In this document: positions 42,359 through 53,278 of the stretch, one piece after another
Numbering within the stretch: position 1 is the first letter of the stretch
How the letters are laid out: each line of letters begins with the position of its first letter
Assembly: GCA_947311845.1 (NCBI GenBank)
Contig: CAMZMU010000012.1
Coordinates: 2,745,517-2,809,516, forward strand
DNA length: 64,000 nucleotides
Origin: Poa pratensis
Taxonomy: Eukaryota > Streptophyta > Magnoliopsida > Poales > Poaceae
Reading direction: 5' to 3'
Notes under the pieces: model-generated
The model's input: the letters and a program-made list of their open reading frames with translations, nothing else
Told to the model about the DNA's origin: nothing
Databases searched by the model: none
Translations under genes and position numbers: made by a program

Positions 42359-42895
42359 TCAAGGAGGTCCGAAATCGAAGTCGGATGAGTCTGAGCTATC
42401 ATCCCAGAAGCTCGACGAGAGGTCCGAAGACGAATCGGCGCCGGTCTTCTGGCACGGTGGTGCTGTAGTGGAGGGTCCAGCGTCGGAGCTCGCCTGCCTC
42501 TTCTTGTTCCTCGAGGTATGGAAGTCTAGCTCCGCCTGCACCAGATCGGGGCGGTCGCGGCGCAGCGCGTCCATCTGCCACTCGTCGATCTCGGCAGCGC
42601 GGCGAGCCATCCCCTGGCGGCGGTAACGCCGCGCCTCGTCTACGTCGACGATCTCCATCGGCGACGCGAGGAACTCAGCCTCCTCCCGAGACTCAACGTC
42701 AGGGAAGTTGAGCTCAGCACGCGGCCGTCCAAACCTCCAGACTGCCGCGTCGAACGCGCGCGCGGCGAGCTCCGCCGTGTCGAAGGTCCCCATATACCAA
42801 CGGTGGCCGTCCACGGTGATCTCCGCGGACCAGCGGCCAGATGGGCGGTGACGGACGCCAATGAACCCGCTCATGGAGCGGCGGCGCGGCGCCAT
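42359..42895 (-). CDS. AP2/ERF-domain protein carried in the CACTA complex, 178 residues
   Basis: A single AP2 DNA-binding domain spans residues 10-66: [17 protein letters not shown] (beta-sheet face with the GVR, Arg and Trp contact residues), [19 protein letters not shown] (WLG-like element and amphipathic helix) and [11 protein letters not shown]. After it come a charged helical region ([38 protein letters not shown]), a basic NKKRQ and an acidic Ser/Asp-rich tail ending [10 protein letters not shown]. The acceptor TATTTGCCTTGTATAG lies three bases before the ATG, so a spliced leader is likely. Similar AP2 proteins followed by Arg/Glu-rich helices are, as I recall, very numerous in Triticeae databases, consistent with transposon spread. 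No stop or frameshift is seen. Confidence 0.75.
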   Translation of the reverse strand: MAPRRRSMSGFIGVRHRPSGRWSAEITVDGHRWYMGTFDTAELAARAFDAAVWRFGRPRAELNFPDVESREEAEFLASPMEIVDVDEARRYRRQGMARRAAEIDEWQMDALRRDRPDLVQAELDFHTSRNKKRQASSDAGPSTTAPPCQKTGADSSSDLSSSFWDDSSDSSDFDFGPP

Positions 42896-43084
42896 GCTCT
42901 ATACAAGGCAAATAAAAATTGTTACACAACGAATTTGAGTATAGAAAGATGTAAACTACACATAGTTTTACAACTTTCTAATCATTGGAATTGTAATAAG
43001 ATGTAAAAATACTGACTATTGGAAGAGACAAAACACAAACAAAAAGATTAATGCCTCATCATACTGTCTATTGGACAGACAAGC

Positions 43085-43225
43085 AACCCTGATAGCTTTG
43101 TCGTACCAAGTAGTATGCACACAACTTAAATTTGTGCATATTACAAGATTCGACAAACTATCCGGGTATCACGCATTGCATATTACAAGTTTCACTCACA
43201 CCACCTCCGAATCACATAGTGCCAC
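43085..43225 (-). repeat. Hairpin repeat unit H5 and a half unit
   Basis: H5 (43085-43167) has arms ACCCTGATAGCTTTGTCG and the complement of CGACAAACTATCCGGGT, with a loop containing AGTAGTATGCAC. A right arm alone follows (ACTCACACCACCTCCGAA, with ATCATCGGCA at 43236-43245). It lies within the inferred 5' intron of the AP2 gene. Confidence 0.8.
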
Positions 43226-43499
43226 AACATTTTAATCATCGGCAATGTCATGCCAAAATTCACGAGAAATTTCGGCATGACTTTGGCTAAAAATAGGACA
43301 TATGAGTACCCGAATTTGCCGGAATGGAAGTTAATCAACATTCCGACAATCTCAAGGGTCTCTAGGGGTACCTGCAAACGTTTCATATATACAAAGGTCA
43401 CAATCGCAGCATTCATCACCACCACAAGGCCGCATTCGCAGCCACAAAGCCGTATTTGCAGCTAAAAAACCGCATTTGCAACAAAACAATTTGAATATA

Positions 43500-43936
43500 A
43501 ACTAAACCGAAAAACTTACCTTGGCCTGGTGCTAGCTAGGAGGAGAGGAGGGTGCGGCCAGCTTACCTTGGCGGGGCTAGGAGGAGAGGAGGGGTGCGGC
43601 CAGCTTACCTTGGCCGGGCGGCGGGCTGAGGTGCGGGGGGCGCTCGGGGCCGGCGACGGTGGCGTGGGCGCGGCGTCGGTGCGTGCGGCGCGCCGGCCGT
43701 GGGCGTGGGCATTCGGGGCGGCGTGGGCACGCGAGAGAGAAGGGGCGGTGGCGCGTTCGGGGCGGCGTGGGCGTGCGCGTCGGCGGCGTGGACCTGGGCA
43801 AGGCGCGCGGTGGGGGGCGCCGGCGGCGGCGGCGCCTGGGTGGGTGGCTGGGTGGGAGAGGCCGCGCGCGGGTGAGTGAGTGGGAGAGGATAAGGGCGGC
43901 CGCGCGCGGGTGGGGAGGATAAGGTGGGGCCGCAGC
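43500..43936 (-). other. GC-rich likely 5' leader of the AP2 gene
   Basis: On the minus strand the sequence CCAAGGTAAGCTGG, a good splice donor, occurs at about 43570 and 43612 in a near-perfect 45-bp tandem duplication. The GC-rich block beyond it resembles a transcribed leader. Open frames in several phases reflect composition. Transcription is inferred only. Confidence 0.45.
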
Positions 43937-43985
43937 TTACCGCTGGCGGACAGCGTGTTCCGTCCGCCAGTGGTAAGGTCCTTTT
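43937..43985. repeat. Isolated type-B CACTA subterminal repeat pair
   Basis: TTACCGCTGGCGGACA and GTCCGCCAGTGGTAAG form an inverted pair between the GC-rich AP2 leader and the leader of the next, plus-strand gene. Confidence 0.75.
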
Positions 43986-44289
43986 TTTGTATTTTTTTTC
44001 TTTTATCTTTTGCTTAACTACTCAAGGCCGGGGACTACTAGAGGCCCGAGCCTGCCGTACTCCTCCGCGCCGCTCGACGCCCTCCTCCGCGTCCGGCGCC
44101 GCCCGAGCCCGCCGTCCTCCGCGCCGGCGCCGCGCTCCTCCACACGCGCCGTGGACCTCCCCTCCCCAAGGTGCTGCCCTCTCCCTCCCCTACCTCCTCT
44201 ACCTATAGGCTGCACCTTAGGTGTTTGATCAAATTCCCCACTCATTTTTTCAGAAAAATTGTGTTTTTAGTTTATTGTTCTCGGCGACG

Positions 44290-44673
44290 ATGTCCCTGTT
44301 GGACCAGAGGGGCGATGTCCGGGACTGGGCTCCGCCGGGCTGGCACTGGGAGGTGCTACCTTCCGGGACGCGTAGCTTGGTGAAGAATCCAGGTGACATC
44401 GTCGACCCGGATCTTCTTTGGTGGCAGTCACGTGGGCCACGCTCGGTGCAGAGGGAGCCGGCCCCCGAGGAGGTGGTACGTCGCCGTATCAGGGAGGAGG
44501 ACGAGCACGTCCGTCGCTACATGTACTTGTTGGATAGGCAGTATAACAGTAGCTGGTCGTTTCTTCAGAGGGTTCCTCCTCACGTGAGATATGACCCTGT
44601 GAGGGTTCCTTATCTTTGGATGTGCAGCGCCCGCGGCTCAGCACCCCGCGGCTCAGGACCCGGTCGAAATTAG
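44290..44673 (+). CDS. Transposon-borne ORF of unknown function, 127 residues
   Basis: The frame reads MSLLDQRGDVRDWAPPGWHW, then EVLPSGTRSLVKNPGDIVDP and a charged helix PEEVVRRRIREEDEHVRRYM, ending YDPVRVPYLWMCSARGSAP. No known domain. A GC-rich exon-like block (44035-44169) ends at CCCCAAGGTGCTG (donor), and an acceptor CATTTTTTCAG lies at about 44251, upstream of the ATG. This suggests a spliced leader like that of the AP2 gene. Its position between type-B repeats makes it an element gene. A chance frame cannot be excluded. Confidence 0.45.
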   Translation: MSLLDQRGDVRDWAPPGWHWEVLPSGTRSLVKNPGDIVDPDLLWWQSRGPRSVQREPAPEEVVRRRIREEDEHVRRYMYLLDRQYNSSWSFLQRVPPHVRYDPVRVPYLWMCSARGSAPRGSGPGRN

Positions 44674-44689
44674 TTTGAGAGGTTAATGC

Positions 44690-45490
44690 ATGGGAGAGGA
44701 GATGTATTAGTGATATTATTCGTGATGTATTAGGGTTAAATAAAAATGGACCCGAGCTATGTAACTGGATTAAATAAAGATGTATGCGTGATACTTTTGC
44801 ATATTTGATCAATGCTGCTTTTGTAAAGTGAGGAAAATAATGTTCCCTACTTTGAATTATTCTGCAATGCAAACATTGTTTTATATTTGTTTTGTATTAT
44901 TTAAGCAATGGATAATCCTCCAAGTATTAGGAATTTTCTTCATTTCTATCTAATTTCTCCTAGTTAAATGAGTTTATGCTGATTTTCCGAAATTAATCCA
45001 AATTTGAACTACAAGTGTTTTATAGTTTGGTCTCCAATTTTTTTAAAAATCATTTTAATTAAGGTACACAACCAGTGGTTATATCATAGAAATATCAATA
45101 GTTTTAGAGAATTTGACCTCTTTCGGTGAATAGTCCTGGTGGTCGTCGGCCGTTTCGACCGTTTTTCGTAAAAAAACAAATAGAGTGAAAAAACACTCAA
45201 AAAGATATATCCTCTTGCATGAAGTCCTTTTATGTGTACTTAGTTGCTATGTAAAATGATAACTTGATTTTTGACAAAAGTTTCAGAAACATTCTTCACA
45301 AAAAGCACTATCATGTATAAACATCTATAAAGTTTCGAACCAAATGACCAAGTTATTTCAAATTCCCAACACATAGTTTGTGATAAAGTGCTCATATTCG
45401 ACACATAGGTGTGTCTTGGTATAGGAACCAATGGTTCTGAAGGGAATTTACAGATTATTTTTATAAATACCATTTTCCTAGTTATATGAA
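44690..45490. mobile_element. CACTA interior, non-coding
   Basis: AT-rich DNA with the landmarks GTCCTTTTATGTGTACT, AAAATGATAA and TTCACAAAAAGCACTATCATG. A diverged relative of this stretch occurs at 59910-60030 and 60480-60560. No gene is seen. Confidence 0.5.
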
Positions 45491-45498
45491 TTTACATG

Positions 45499-45860
45499 CT
45501 AAGTTACCCCTGGCGGACGGTGTGGAGTGCCCGCCAGCGGTATTGTACTTGCCACTGGCGGACGGCGTTTAGTGCCCGCCAGCGGTAATTTGCTAGTTTT
45601 TTTGCCCAGCCGAGGCAACTACCGCTGGCGGGCGCGATAAACCATCCGCCAGCGGTAAGTTTACTACCACTGGCACGCACCGCGGCCGTCCGCCAGCGGT
45701 AGTTAGCCCCGCCTCCTCGCATCTGCCTGATGCTATCGCTGGCGTGCACCATAGGACGTCCGCCAGCGGTACGTGAAGCACCCGTGGCGTACTCGGTAAA
45801 ACGCCCGCCAGCGGTAATAGCGCTGGCGGACGCCCTGGGCCGTCCGCCAGCGGTAGGCTG
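45499..45860. repeat. Type-B CACTA subterminal repeat cluster
   Basis: About fourteen short repeats alternate CCGCTGGCGGACG-like and CCGCCAGCGGTA-like forms, spaced 15-35 bases apart. The same family is found at 38576-38890 and 43937-43985. CACTA subterminal repeats are in general the binding sites of TNPA-like proteins; here the binding factor is unknown. Confidence 0.8.
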
Positions 45861-45929
45861 GTGGCTATAGGCACATTCCCGCCCGCGCTGGTAGATCCGG
45901 CCATCGCCGCCGAGGCCGCGGCGGCGGCC

Positions 45930-47420
45930 GCGGCCGCCCCACCCTCCGGGCCTTCACGCAGCACCAGCGTCAGCTGGTGTTGCAGGACGAGCTTGCGAAC
46001 AGGCCGCCGGCGCTCCAGCCCCCGCGGGACGGTGCCGCGCCATTTGCCATGGCCAACGTCCCCTGGCGCTGTAGGAAGAGCACGCCGAAGGCTCCAGCGA
46101 TCCGCACCCTTTCGGCCGCAGCCGCTCAACTGGCCGCCATTGTAGCTAATGCCAGGCGGGCTACCCAGCCCCCTTCCTCGCTTTCGGAACCATCCGTCTT
46201 CCTCCTCGTCGTCGTCCTCGTCCTCCGACGACGAGGAAGAGGAGGAGGATCTTGATCTGCAGATCGCTTGCCAACTCTCCCGCGCCGATTTCGAGCACCA
46301 GGACGCCCAGCGTCGTCAGGGCGAGGCCGATCTGGAGGCGGCGGTCCTCCTCTCTGAGGCCTCGACCCAGGTCGAATGCGCCGAGGTGGAGGCGCCGCCA
46401 GGGAGGCCGGCGCTAGCTCCGTCTCCGGCGGCGACGCTAAGCGAGCCCACCTCGCCTAATGTAAGACCTTAGTTCAGTAGATCAGGGTTTTTATTTTGCA
46501 CATACTTTTGCTCGTTTCAGAAGATTAGCTATGTTCTAGTTGTAAGTAGTTACTTGTTTAGACATAGATATGTTCTGTTTTTAGTAAGCATTGTTTAGAT
46601 ACAGATTTTAGCTCTGTTCTAGTTGTAAGTAGCTACTTGTTTAGACATAGATTTGCTCTGTTTTTAGTAGGCATTGTTTAGACATAGATTTTAGCTTTGT
46701 TTCTATAATGCCGATGATTAAAATTAGGTGACACCGTGTGATCCGGGGGTGGCGCTAGTGATCCTTGTGATATGCACAAATACACATCGATCTTGTGCAT
46801 CCTACTTGGCTCGCTTGCTCCATCCCTGAAATTTGTGTGTCCAATCTACATATATGTGAGGCATTGGTTAGGCTATGTTCTAGTTGTAATTAGTTCTATA
46901 TTTTCTGTAATGCCGATGATTAAAATAAGGTGACACTGTGTGATTCGAGGGTGGCGCTAGTGATCCTTGTGGTATGCACAAATACACATCTTGTGCATCC
47001 TACTCGGCTCACTAGCTCCATCCCTGGAATTTGTGTGTCCAATCTACATATATATCCGGCATTGTTTAGGCTATGTTCTAGTTGTAATTAGTTCTATTTT
47101 TTCTATAATGTCGATGATTAAAATAAGGTGACACCGTGTGATCCGGGGGTGGTGCTAGTGATCCTTGTGGTATGCACAAATACAAATCGTGTGCATCCTA
47201 CTTGGCTCACCAGCTTCATCCCTGAAATGTGTGTCCAATCTACATATATATGAGGCTTTTCGTTGCCTAATATTATGTTGCATATTTATCTGTCTTGTGT
47301 ATAAAGATGAAGAAGCTTAACATCTGAATTTTTTCATCTCCTTAGGGCGAGGAGGAAACCTGGAGACTATGTGGCGGCCGTGAAGACGTAGGAGCGGGCT
47401 CCGTCCACACGGTCCACTGA
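45930..47420 (+). pseudogene. Transposon-borne two-exon gene, frameshifted
   Basis: The upstream frame reads RQLVLQDELANRPPALQPP, APFAMANVPWRCRKSTPKAP and LAAIVANARRATQPPSSLSE. One extra base near 46190 shifts it into the frame with SSSSSSSSSDDEEEEEDLDL, QIACQLSRADFEHQDAQRRQ and AAVLLSEAS. A donor at 46461 (CCTAATGTAAGACC) and an acceptor at 47345 (TTCATCTCCTTAG) join to GEEETWRLCGGREDVGAGSV and a TGA at 47418-47420, in phase. The intron contains hairpin units H7-H9. Function unknown; a 5' ATG for the upstream frame was not found. Confidence 0.5.
46741..47228 (+). repeat. Hairpin repeat array 2, three units
   Basis: H7 46741-46832, H8 46943-47030 and H9 47141-47228 are the same family as H1-H5 in inverse genomic orientation, with spacer GATGATTAAAATAAGGTGAC and period about 200 bp. 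Arms pair with alternating mismatches; H8 has CTAGTGA in both arms. They lie in the inferred intron of the plus-strand gene, so relative to transcription they have the same sense as the units next to AP2. Confidence 0.8.
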
Positions 47421-47589
47421 AGACGGCGCCTCCAGGAGCAAGACTTTCGTGCAGTACTAAATAGGTAGAATAAGACCACGCAATGAAGCAGGGTGAAGAG
47501 GAAGGTGAAGAACCGGCGGCCATCAAGCAGGAGCGAGGCCTCCGTCGTCGGCGCAGCAGGCGTCACCGGCTTTTTTTGTTTCCTTTAGC

Positions 47590-47805
47590 TCTCATTACAA
47601 ACGGTTAAAAACTAATCTCCGTATCTGATGTAAAGACTTTAGGCAACGATTATATATTATGCTCGTTGCCAAACTTATTGCAAACTATCAAAATCTCCGT
47701 TGCCATTGTGCGGCTTCACATCAGTATCGGTGGCGGGAACACGGACCCTTTCTCCGTTTCCGATGAGGGTTTTGGCCCTTTTTTAGGTGTCGTTTTGTAC
47801 TAGTG
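47590..47805. mobile_element. CACTA type-A right terminal region
   Basis: Ends GTCGTTTTGTACTAGTG at 47805. Internally it has TCTCCGTTTCCGATGAGG, TCTCCGTTGCCAT and GGCAACGA subterminal repeats, the same family as at 38956 and 63033. Its closest match is the 63033 terminus (GGGTCCGTGT and GATGTGAAG words in both). Confidence 0.75.
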
Positions 47806-47814
47806 AGTACTAGT

Positions 47815-48243
47815 ATCTCTCCCCACATTATCGTTCCTAATATATTTGATGGATGGTTAAATGGGATAGATAAGAACATATTAGAATGGATGCATGTGCT
47901 ATTCTTTGGTCAATTTGAAATTATCGCACTGATGTGGTTTTTAACAATACATGAGGTGCTATTTTTTGAAGGTTATCTGTATGCCTACCTAATGTATCCA
48001 AATGTGGTATTTCCTCATGCTGATGGAGCGATGGGGATATATGGATTCTAGATGCACCGGTGGTCGGTCGTGCTATATTCAATAGTGTGGTTGGCGATAT
48101 TCCAATCGACTACATCATGTTTTTTTAAATGGGGGCCTCTGCGTCAAAATGATGCATATGGCTTTTGTTTCTTTATTTCCTTATCGACTACATCATGCAA
48201 AAGGTGTTCTTGTTTCTATTTTTGTTGGCTGGCGTGTAGCTAT
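47815..48243 (+). mobile_element. Probable LINE-derived relic
   Basis: FDGWLNGIDKNI followed by ALMWFLTIHEVLFFEG resembles the plant LINE C-terminal block with GWLNGI and IWxxWLxRNxxxF. The signal is weak and frames shift several times. A GGCCTCTGCGTCAAAATGAT word near 48135 recurs at 55770 and 52063. Confidence 0.35.
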
Positions 48244-50400
48244 TGTTGGAGATATGCCCTAGAGACTATAATATTTAGTTATTAAATATCTTCAAGTTTA
48301 TTATTAATGTTTATATCTTTATGCTACAACTGCATTGGCATTTGATGAGTATTCAAAGGAAAACCTCTGATGCACGCGTAGATATATGAACAAACACCAA
48401 AGTGTTCCTGGTCTTGTCTGTAAGACTAGCTTATCTTGTTGCTAGATGATCATGTTTTACTGATCATGTACTTTGTATAAGTCACACAACTATAAGTGTA
48501 TATTGTCGGAATGACAATAGTACTGAACCGACCCAATTGTATGATCTTGCTAAGAGATATATCGTCAGATATAAGAGTAGCAATTGATTATATAGAGTTT
48601 TCGTTAGCTATATTCCTATACCATGAGAATATCTAGTGATCGTGTATTTGACACTTACACTTGATTGTCATCAAACGTCCGGCCTTAATTGGGGATCATA
48701 ACGGTGGCTTTTGAGTATAACCTAGAATACATAAAGGAACGGAGATTATTCAAGATTGGTACTTACTCCTCCAGGCAATGGAGAGATACATTATCTGAGT
48801 CATCTCATGTATTACTGATGTCACCCAATCTTCTGGCCAGACACATTGTGATTTATCATAGGACATCAGGAATACAGAATGAGAAAAGATGATGATATCG
48901 GAACAAGTTTTATATGTGTTATGATCGAATGGTTTGATCACACTAGAGCACATTGTCTCATCTCGTGATATCATTGGTATCGTGAATGTAAGGGGATTAG
49001 CGTAATGAGAAACACAAAAAGGTTCCATCGTTTGTTCGTGAATACACAGGAGCCAGCACGGCTATCTAGATCCTAATTATAGTTATTGTTCGGTAAGTAT
49101 TCCAGACATGTCTGTGTGTTATCAAACCTTCTGGGTCACATGATTAAGTTGTAGTCAATCTTTATTGAGAGAATTAAGATGTATTTATAATGGTTATGAA
49201 AAGGGGTCGGAGTCACTCCCATGTCACAGGAACACCTCCGCTGAGAATCGGAGGTGTTCCGGTGAAGTTATCATGAAAGGGAAATAATGCCGGTGTAAGG
49301 CTGAAAGTCCCGAGAGAGAAATATGGCGAACATGAGATGTTCCGAGATGCCGGAGAGTGTTTCTGACATCAGTGGATAGAGTCGATGATTTTATCTATAG
49401 AGTATATTTGGTTCTGGAAGAGTTTCAGAGATTTGTTGGGAAGGGGGAGTGCCGGAGGATAAGGGGGGTGACCCATGGCTGCGCCACACTTAGTGTGGGG
49501 TCGGCCGCACGGGCCCCACCCTCTAAGGCCGGCGCACCACATCCTCCCCCTCTTCCTTGTTTAATTATGGATTTTAGGAGGCCGTATTGAACTAGGAAAG
49601 GAATAAAGGAAAAAGGCAAAAAAGAAAAAGGAGGGGAGGGCGTCCTTGTTGGACAAGGACTCTCCCTCCCAACCGACTTGGGAGGGGAGTCGGCCTTCCC
49701 AGGGCCGGCGCACCAAGGGGAGGGGTTCTACCCCTTCCCCAAGCACCCCTCCCCTTAGATCTACCACTAATACTATGCCGAAAGGCTGTCTCTCTTCGTC
49801 GGTCGCCGAGCTCTAGAACGGCCGAGCGCTGACGGATTGGAGAGGCGTACGCGTGGATACTAGAAGAGCGTGTTACGCAAGTAATCCTCGAACGGGGGAA
49901 TTGGCAACAATCTCACCTCCCGGCGTGGACGTGAGATTCTTCATAGGCTACACCGACATCTACTTCGACAAACACAAGATTTTCGGCAACGATGTTTATA
50001 AGTAATCTAGATCATCACATAATGGGGTGCACCATATCTTCAAAGTGGATCCTAGCGGTTATGTAAGACGAAAAAATTTAAATTCATGCAAAAGGGCTAC
50101 GTTATGTGACCCATGAATTGTAAATTCTGGATTTGAAACCTCACAATATAAGATAAGGGTGTGTGCATCGCTCTGATGCAAAGGAAAGGTTGGAGAAAAA
50201 ATACCGATCTTGTCGATAATAAAAAAGATACCTACGAATTATTACCGAGTTTTCCGAGCCGGAGTGCAGAATTCTGTCTTTCTTTTAAGGAAATTAGCCT
50301 TTTTCAGATTATTTTTCCAGGATAACCACATTTGTCGAATCGCAGCGTGATGTTGATATCAAGTGTAGGAGAAACAACTGATCTAGTTGGACCCTCGATC
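48244..50400 (+). mobile_element. LTR retrotransposon LTR (solo or truncated), copia-like
   Basis: Begins TGTTGGAGATATGCCCTAGA, the start of a well-known Triticeae LTR as I recall it. Later landmarks include GGGTCGGAGTCACTCC, the pyrimidine/purine-rich block around 49620-49760 and CCTCGAACGGGGGAATTGGC. The right border was not found; similarity to LTR-type sequence continues to about 50050 and the rest is uncertain. Open frames inside are not genes. Confidence 0.55.
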
Positions 50401-52434
50401 TAAATGGATCAACAGTCGCGAACGATTGCGGAGGTAGTGGCTATACTAAATAGGCAAGATCTTGATCGATTTCGTATTTGCGTTAGAAGCTTCGTTCGTG
50501 CAAACCGAAACAAATGGCCTGCAGAACGAGACCTTGATCCGATCTATGGACAGCAGGCGACAAAGACTAATCACCTAATCAAGCCAAGCTAGCCTCATTG
50601 GATACGCCTTTAGTTAGACCGCTTTATGCGATGCCATGAGCATACGCATGCATGTGCATGGACGCATCACCAGCACATTCGGCCTACATACATAGATTAA
50701 TTGATAGATATACAGTTGGAGTACTTGGACCTTATGATACATTTGTTTAGATAAAGAGTATATATTAATATCGCGAAGATACCAAATACACCCAGCCTCT
50801 GCAACAACGCAATAACCGAAGGTATTACGGATGCACACAGCCGAAACACAATAAGAAGAAGAAACTAAAAAAAGAAAAGTCCCGCTCCAGAGTTGCAGTC
50901 CTTGTAGCAGCAACACTACCACCACCAAAACAGCACCTGATGTCCAAACTCTCCAAAAGCAACGCCTTCAAGAAGGAAACAGTGCAGAAGCGCCGTCGTC
51001 GCCCGATCGAGATCTTGGGTTTTCACCCTGGAGATAGTCCCCGCTCTCAAAACAATGTCTTCAACAAGTTCATTGCCAGGCACAACCAATTAAGGACAGA
51101 CCTTGGATTTTCACCCTGAAAGGTAGAACTTTGAACTTCACCTGTGCTGTCGCCCCACTTTTCATACCGCCGCATACGTGTCCTAAAACTCCAAGCAAGT
51201 TCCTCATCCCCGCCAAAGGCTCGAATCACCATTAGTGGTCCTCCAATCTCGCTTCCATGACATTCTCCGCCTCTGACTTCATCATGGATTTGCCCATGAT
51301 GGTAACAGAAGCAGAGCTTCACGTCGGTACCTCCAGCGCGACCGAATCCCGCCAATCCAGCAGTCTCTAGGCAAAAGTCCATGTGAGATCGCCAGGCGGA
51401 GCCTTCCGGAACCCGACACTCCGGCCAGATCAAAGGGGACACACGTCAATCAGATCTTTGTCTTCGCGCAATTCGGAACCGTAGGACCGCTATCCACCAT
51501 TATTCTTGTCGGTCCAGCAGTCCCCACACCACGGTCCGATTCCCGGCGAATGGAACGAGCAGAACGACCTTCGGCCCATGCGAGCACAAGGTAGATCGGC
51601 CAGGAGCTCCGCAACAGCGCCGCCGCCATGGATTGGCCGCACCGCCGCCGCTTGCCTTGGCCCCAGATCGAATCAGCACAACGGCTCCAGATCGAGCGAC
51701 GAACCCCGCAGGGCCGAGCGCCGTCACCTCCGGAGCCCCGCGCCAGCCCTCCTGGTCTCGCGCCTCTGCCTCCCTGCTGCGCGCCGGCAAGCGCCGCCCA
51801 AGGCGACCGCCGCCGCCCCGCAGCCTAGTCTCGCACCTGCGCCGCCATGGGGTCGGCCCCCGCGCGAAGGGAGCACGACAGGCAGCGCAACCCCGCCCGC
51901 CGCCTTCGATGGCCAGGCGTGGCCGCCACCGCCGGCGCCGGCGGCAGCGGCCGGAGGGAGAGGGCGGATGGAGGTGCTCTGCGCCTGCGGTATTGGTCGC
52001 CTCCGGAGCCGCCCTCGCACGAGCGGCCCGGGAGGGTTATTTTCTCGGCTCTTTAAATTTTGGGGGAGAATTTCACTTCCCCGGCCTCTGCACCAACTAG
52101 GGATACACACAGCCTTTTAAGCATGAGTATCAGGATTTTTATCTTGGTTAATAACCAAGCCTGATTCTCAGGATAAATTGCATGAGTACCAGGAAGGCCT
52201 GGTCCTCAAGTATAAATAGGAACCTAAATTCGCGTTTCTGGGGACTTGAACCTGGGTGTTGGGTTTGTACATCCACTCCCCCAACCAGTTGAGCTAATCT
52301 CCACTCCTATGTAAACATCGCTTGCTTATAACCTTTGCAGGTTTTGTATGTTTCTGAATTTCATATGCATGAGAGAGAATCGACCTAATACAGGAAAATA
52401 CATAATACTAGCTAGAACAAGTAGGAAATGGTGT
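50401..52434. other. Unassigned, probably transposon-derived region
   Basis: A 62-codon frame at 50404-50592 has no recognised domain. From 50750 to 52060 the DNA has the repeated phrase GGTTTTCACCCTG/GGATTTTCACCCTG and AACGCCTTCAAGAAGG, which I associate with an abundant Triticeae repeat, and becomes GC-rich with open frames on both strands. CCCGGCCTCTGCACC at 52060 resembles LINE 3'-end words at 55768. No gene is supported. Confidence 0.4.
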
Positions 52435-53278
52435 ACTACGCTTTCTCCCCCTCCTTATTCGTTCCCCTGCTACAGTGAAAAGGAGGCGAAGGAGAGGCGA
52501 CCAGGAGCTCGAGGTTCTCGCCGGCGGTTGCGCTGCTCCCCTCCGCCTCCGGTCGCCGTCTTGGCGTCGTGAGGTGGGGGGGAGCCTCGGGCCGTCCGTG
52601 CGTGTAGATAGGTCGTTGCTTTGTAGGTTGTGGTGCTCAGTCGGCGGCTCCGTGGACGGTGGCGGAGGTGTCGGCATGTCGAGCTTCGTCCTTCCCCTCC
52701 TTCCCCGTTCCGGCGGCAACGCCGGGGAGGTAGTGCAGGTGTTTCGTCGAGGCTCTTCTTCCTGGCTTGCTTCTCTGGCCGTCCGTGGTGGTTTGGGGAG
52801 GAGCTGCTGGGTGGAGGTGTTCTCCTTTTGGTGGAGGTGCGGGTGGTGGTCCTCTTCGTCGTCTTTGCTCCGGCCGGCCGTGGTGGCGAGGGGAGCGGGC
52901 GCCTGGAGGTTGTTTGTAGGTGTTGGTGGTGGTCCTGGGTGGCGGCGCGTCGGCGGGAAGTGGGGTGGAGCGGTGGAGAGGGCGCTAAGGCCGTGCTCGT
53001 TCAGCGTCTTCGGTTTTCGTCGCGTGGCGGCGGACGGCTCAGCGGTCATCTACAAGGTGTGGAGGTGCCTTCTCCCCGGCGGCAGGCGGTACGGCGGCGC
53101 CGGCGTCGCCTAGGAACTTGGGGTTGCGGTGGTGGGATCCGATTGTGCTTTCTTCAGGTTGCTCGGGGGTCTCTGTGCTTATTTCCAGGAGTCCGTTGTA
53201 TTTATTTTCTTTCCTTGAACCTCCTTGTAATTTGTGCTGGGTTTCCTGTTTTATGTATCGGATCCTTTCAAAAAAAAA
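52435..53278 (+). mobile_element. GC-rich retroposon, 844 bp, 16-bp TSD and A-tail
   Basis: Perfect 16-bp TSD AAGTAGGAAATGGTGT at 52419-52434 and 53279-53294, with a 3' A run preceded by GTATCGGATCCTTTC. This is the signature of LINE-machinery retroposition. The body is GC-rich and holds two long overlapping plus-strand frames (212 and 217 codons) without a known domain. It could be a LINE deletion derivative (5' leader fused to 3' end), a long SINE-like element or a retroposed transcript. The near-perfect TSD indicates a young insertion. Confidence 0.8.

Noticed and set aside
42359..42895. AP2 gene as an ordinary host ERF transcription factor
   Set aside because: It lies inside the CACTA complex, with hairpin-array introns and flanks shared with another element gene; a host role is not excluded but is the weaker reading.
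38956..47805. A single simple 8.85-kb CACTA element
   Set aside because: The facing termini have different 3-bp flanks, and type-B repeats and ends are interleaved, so one clean element is not supported.
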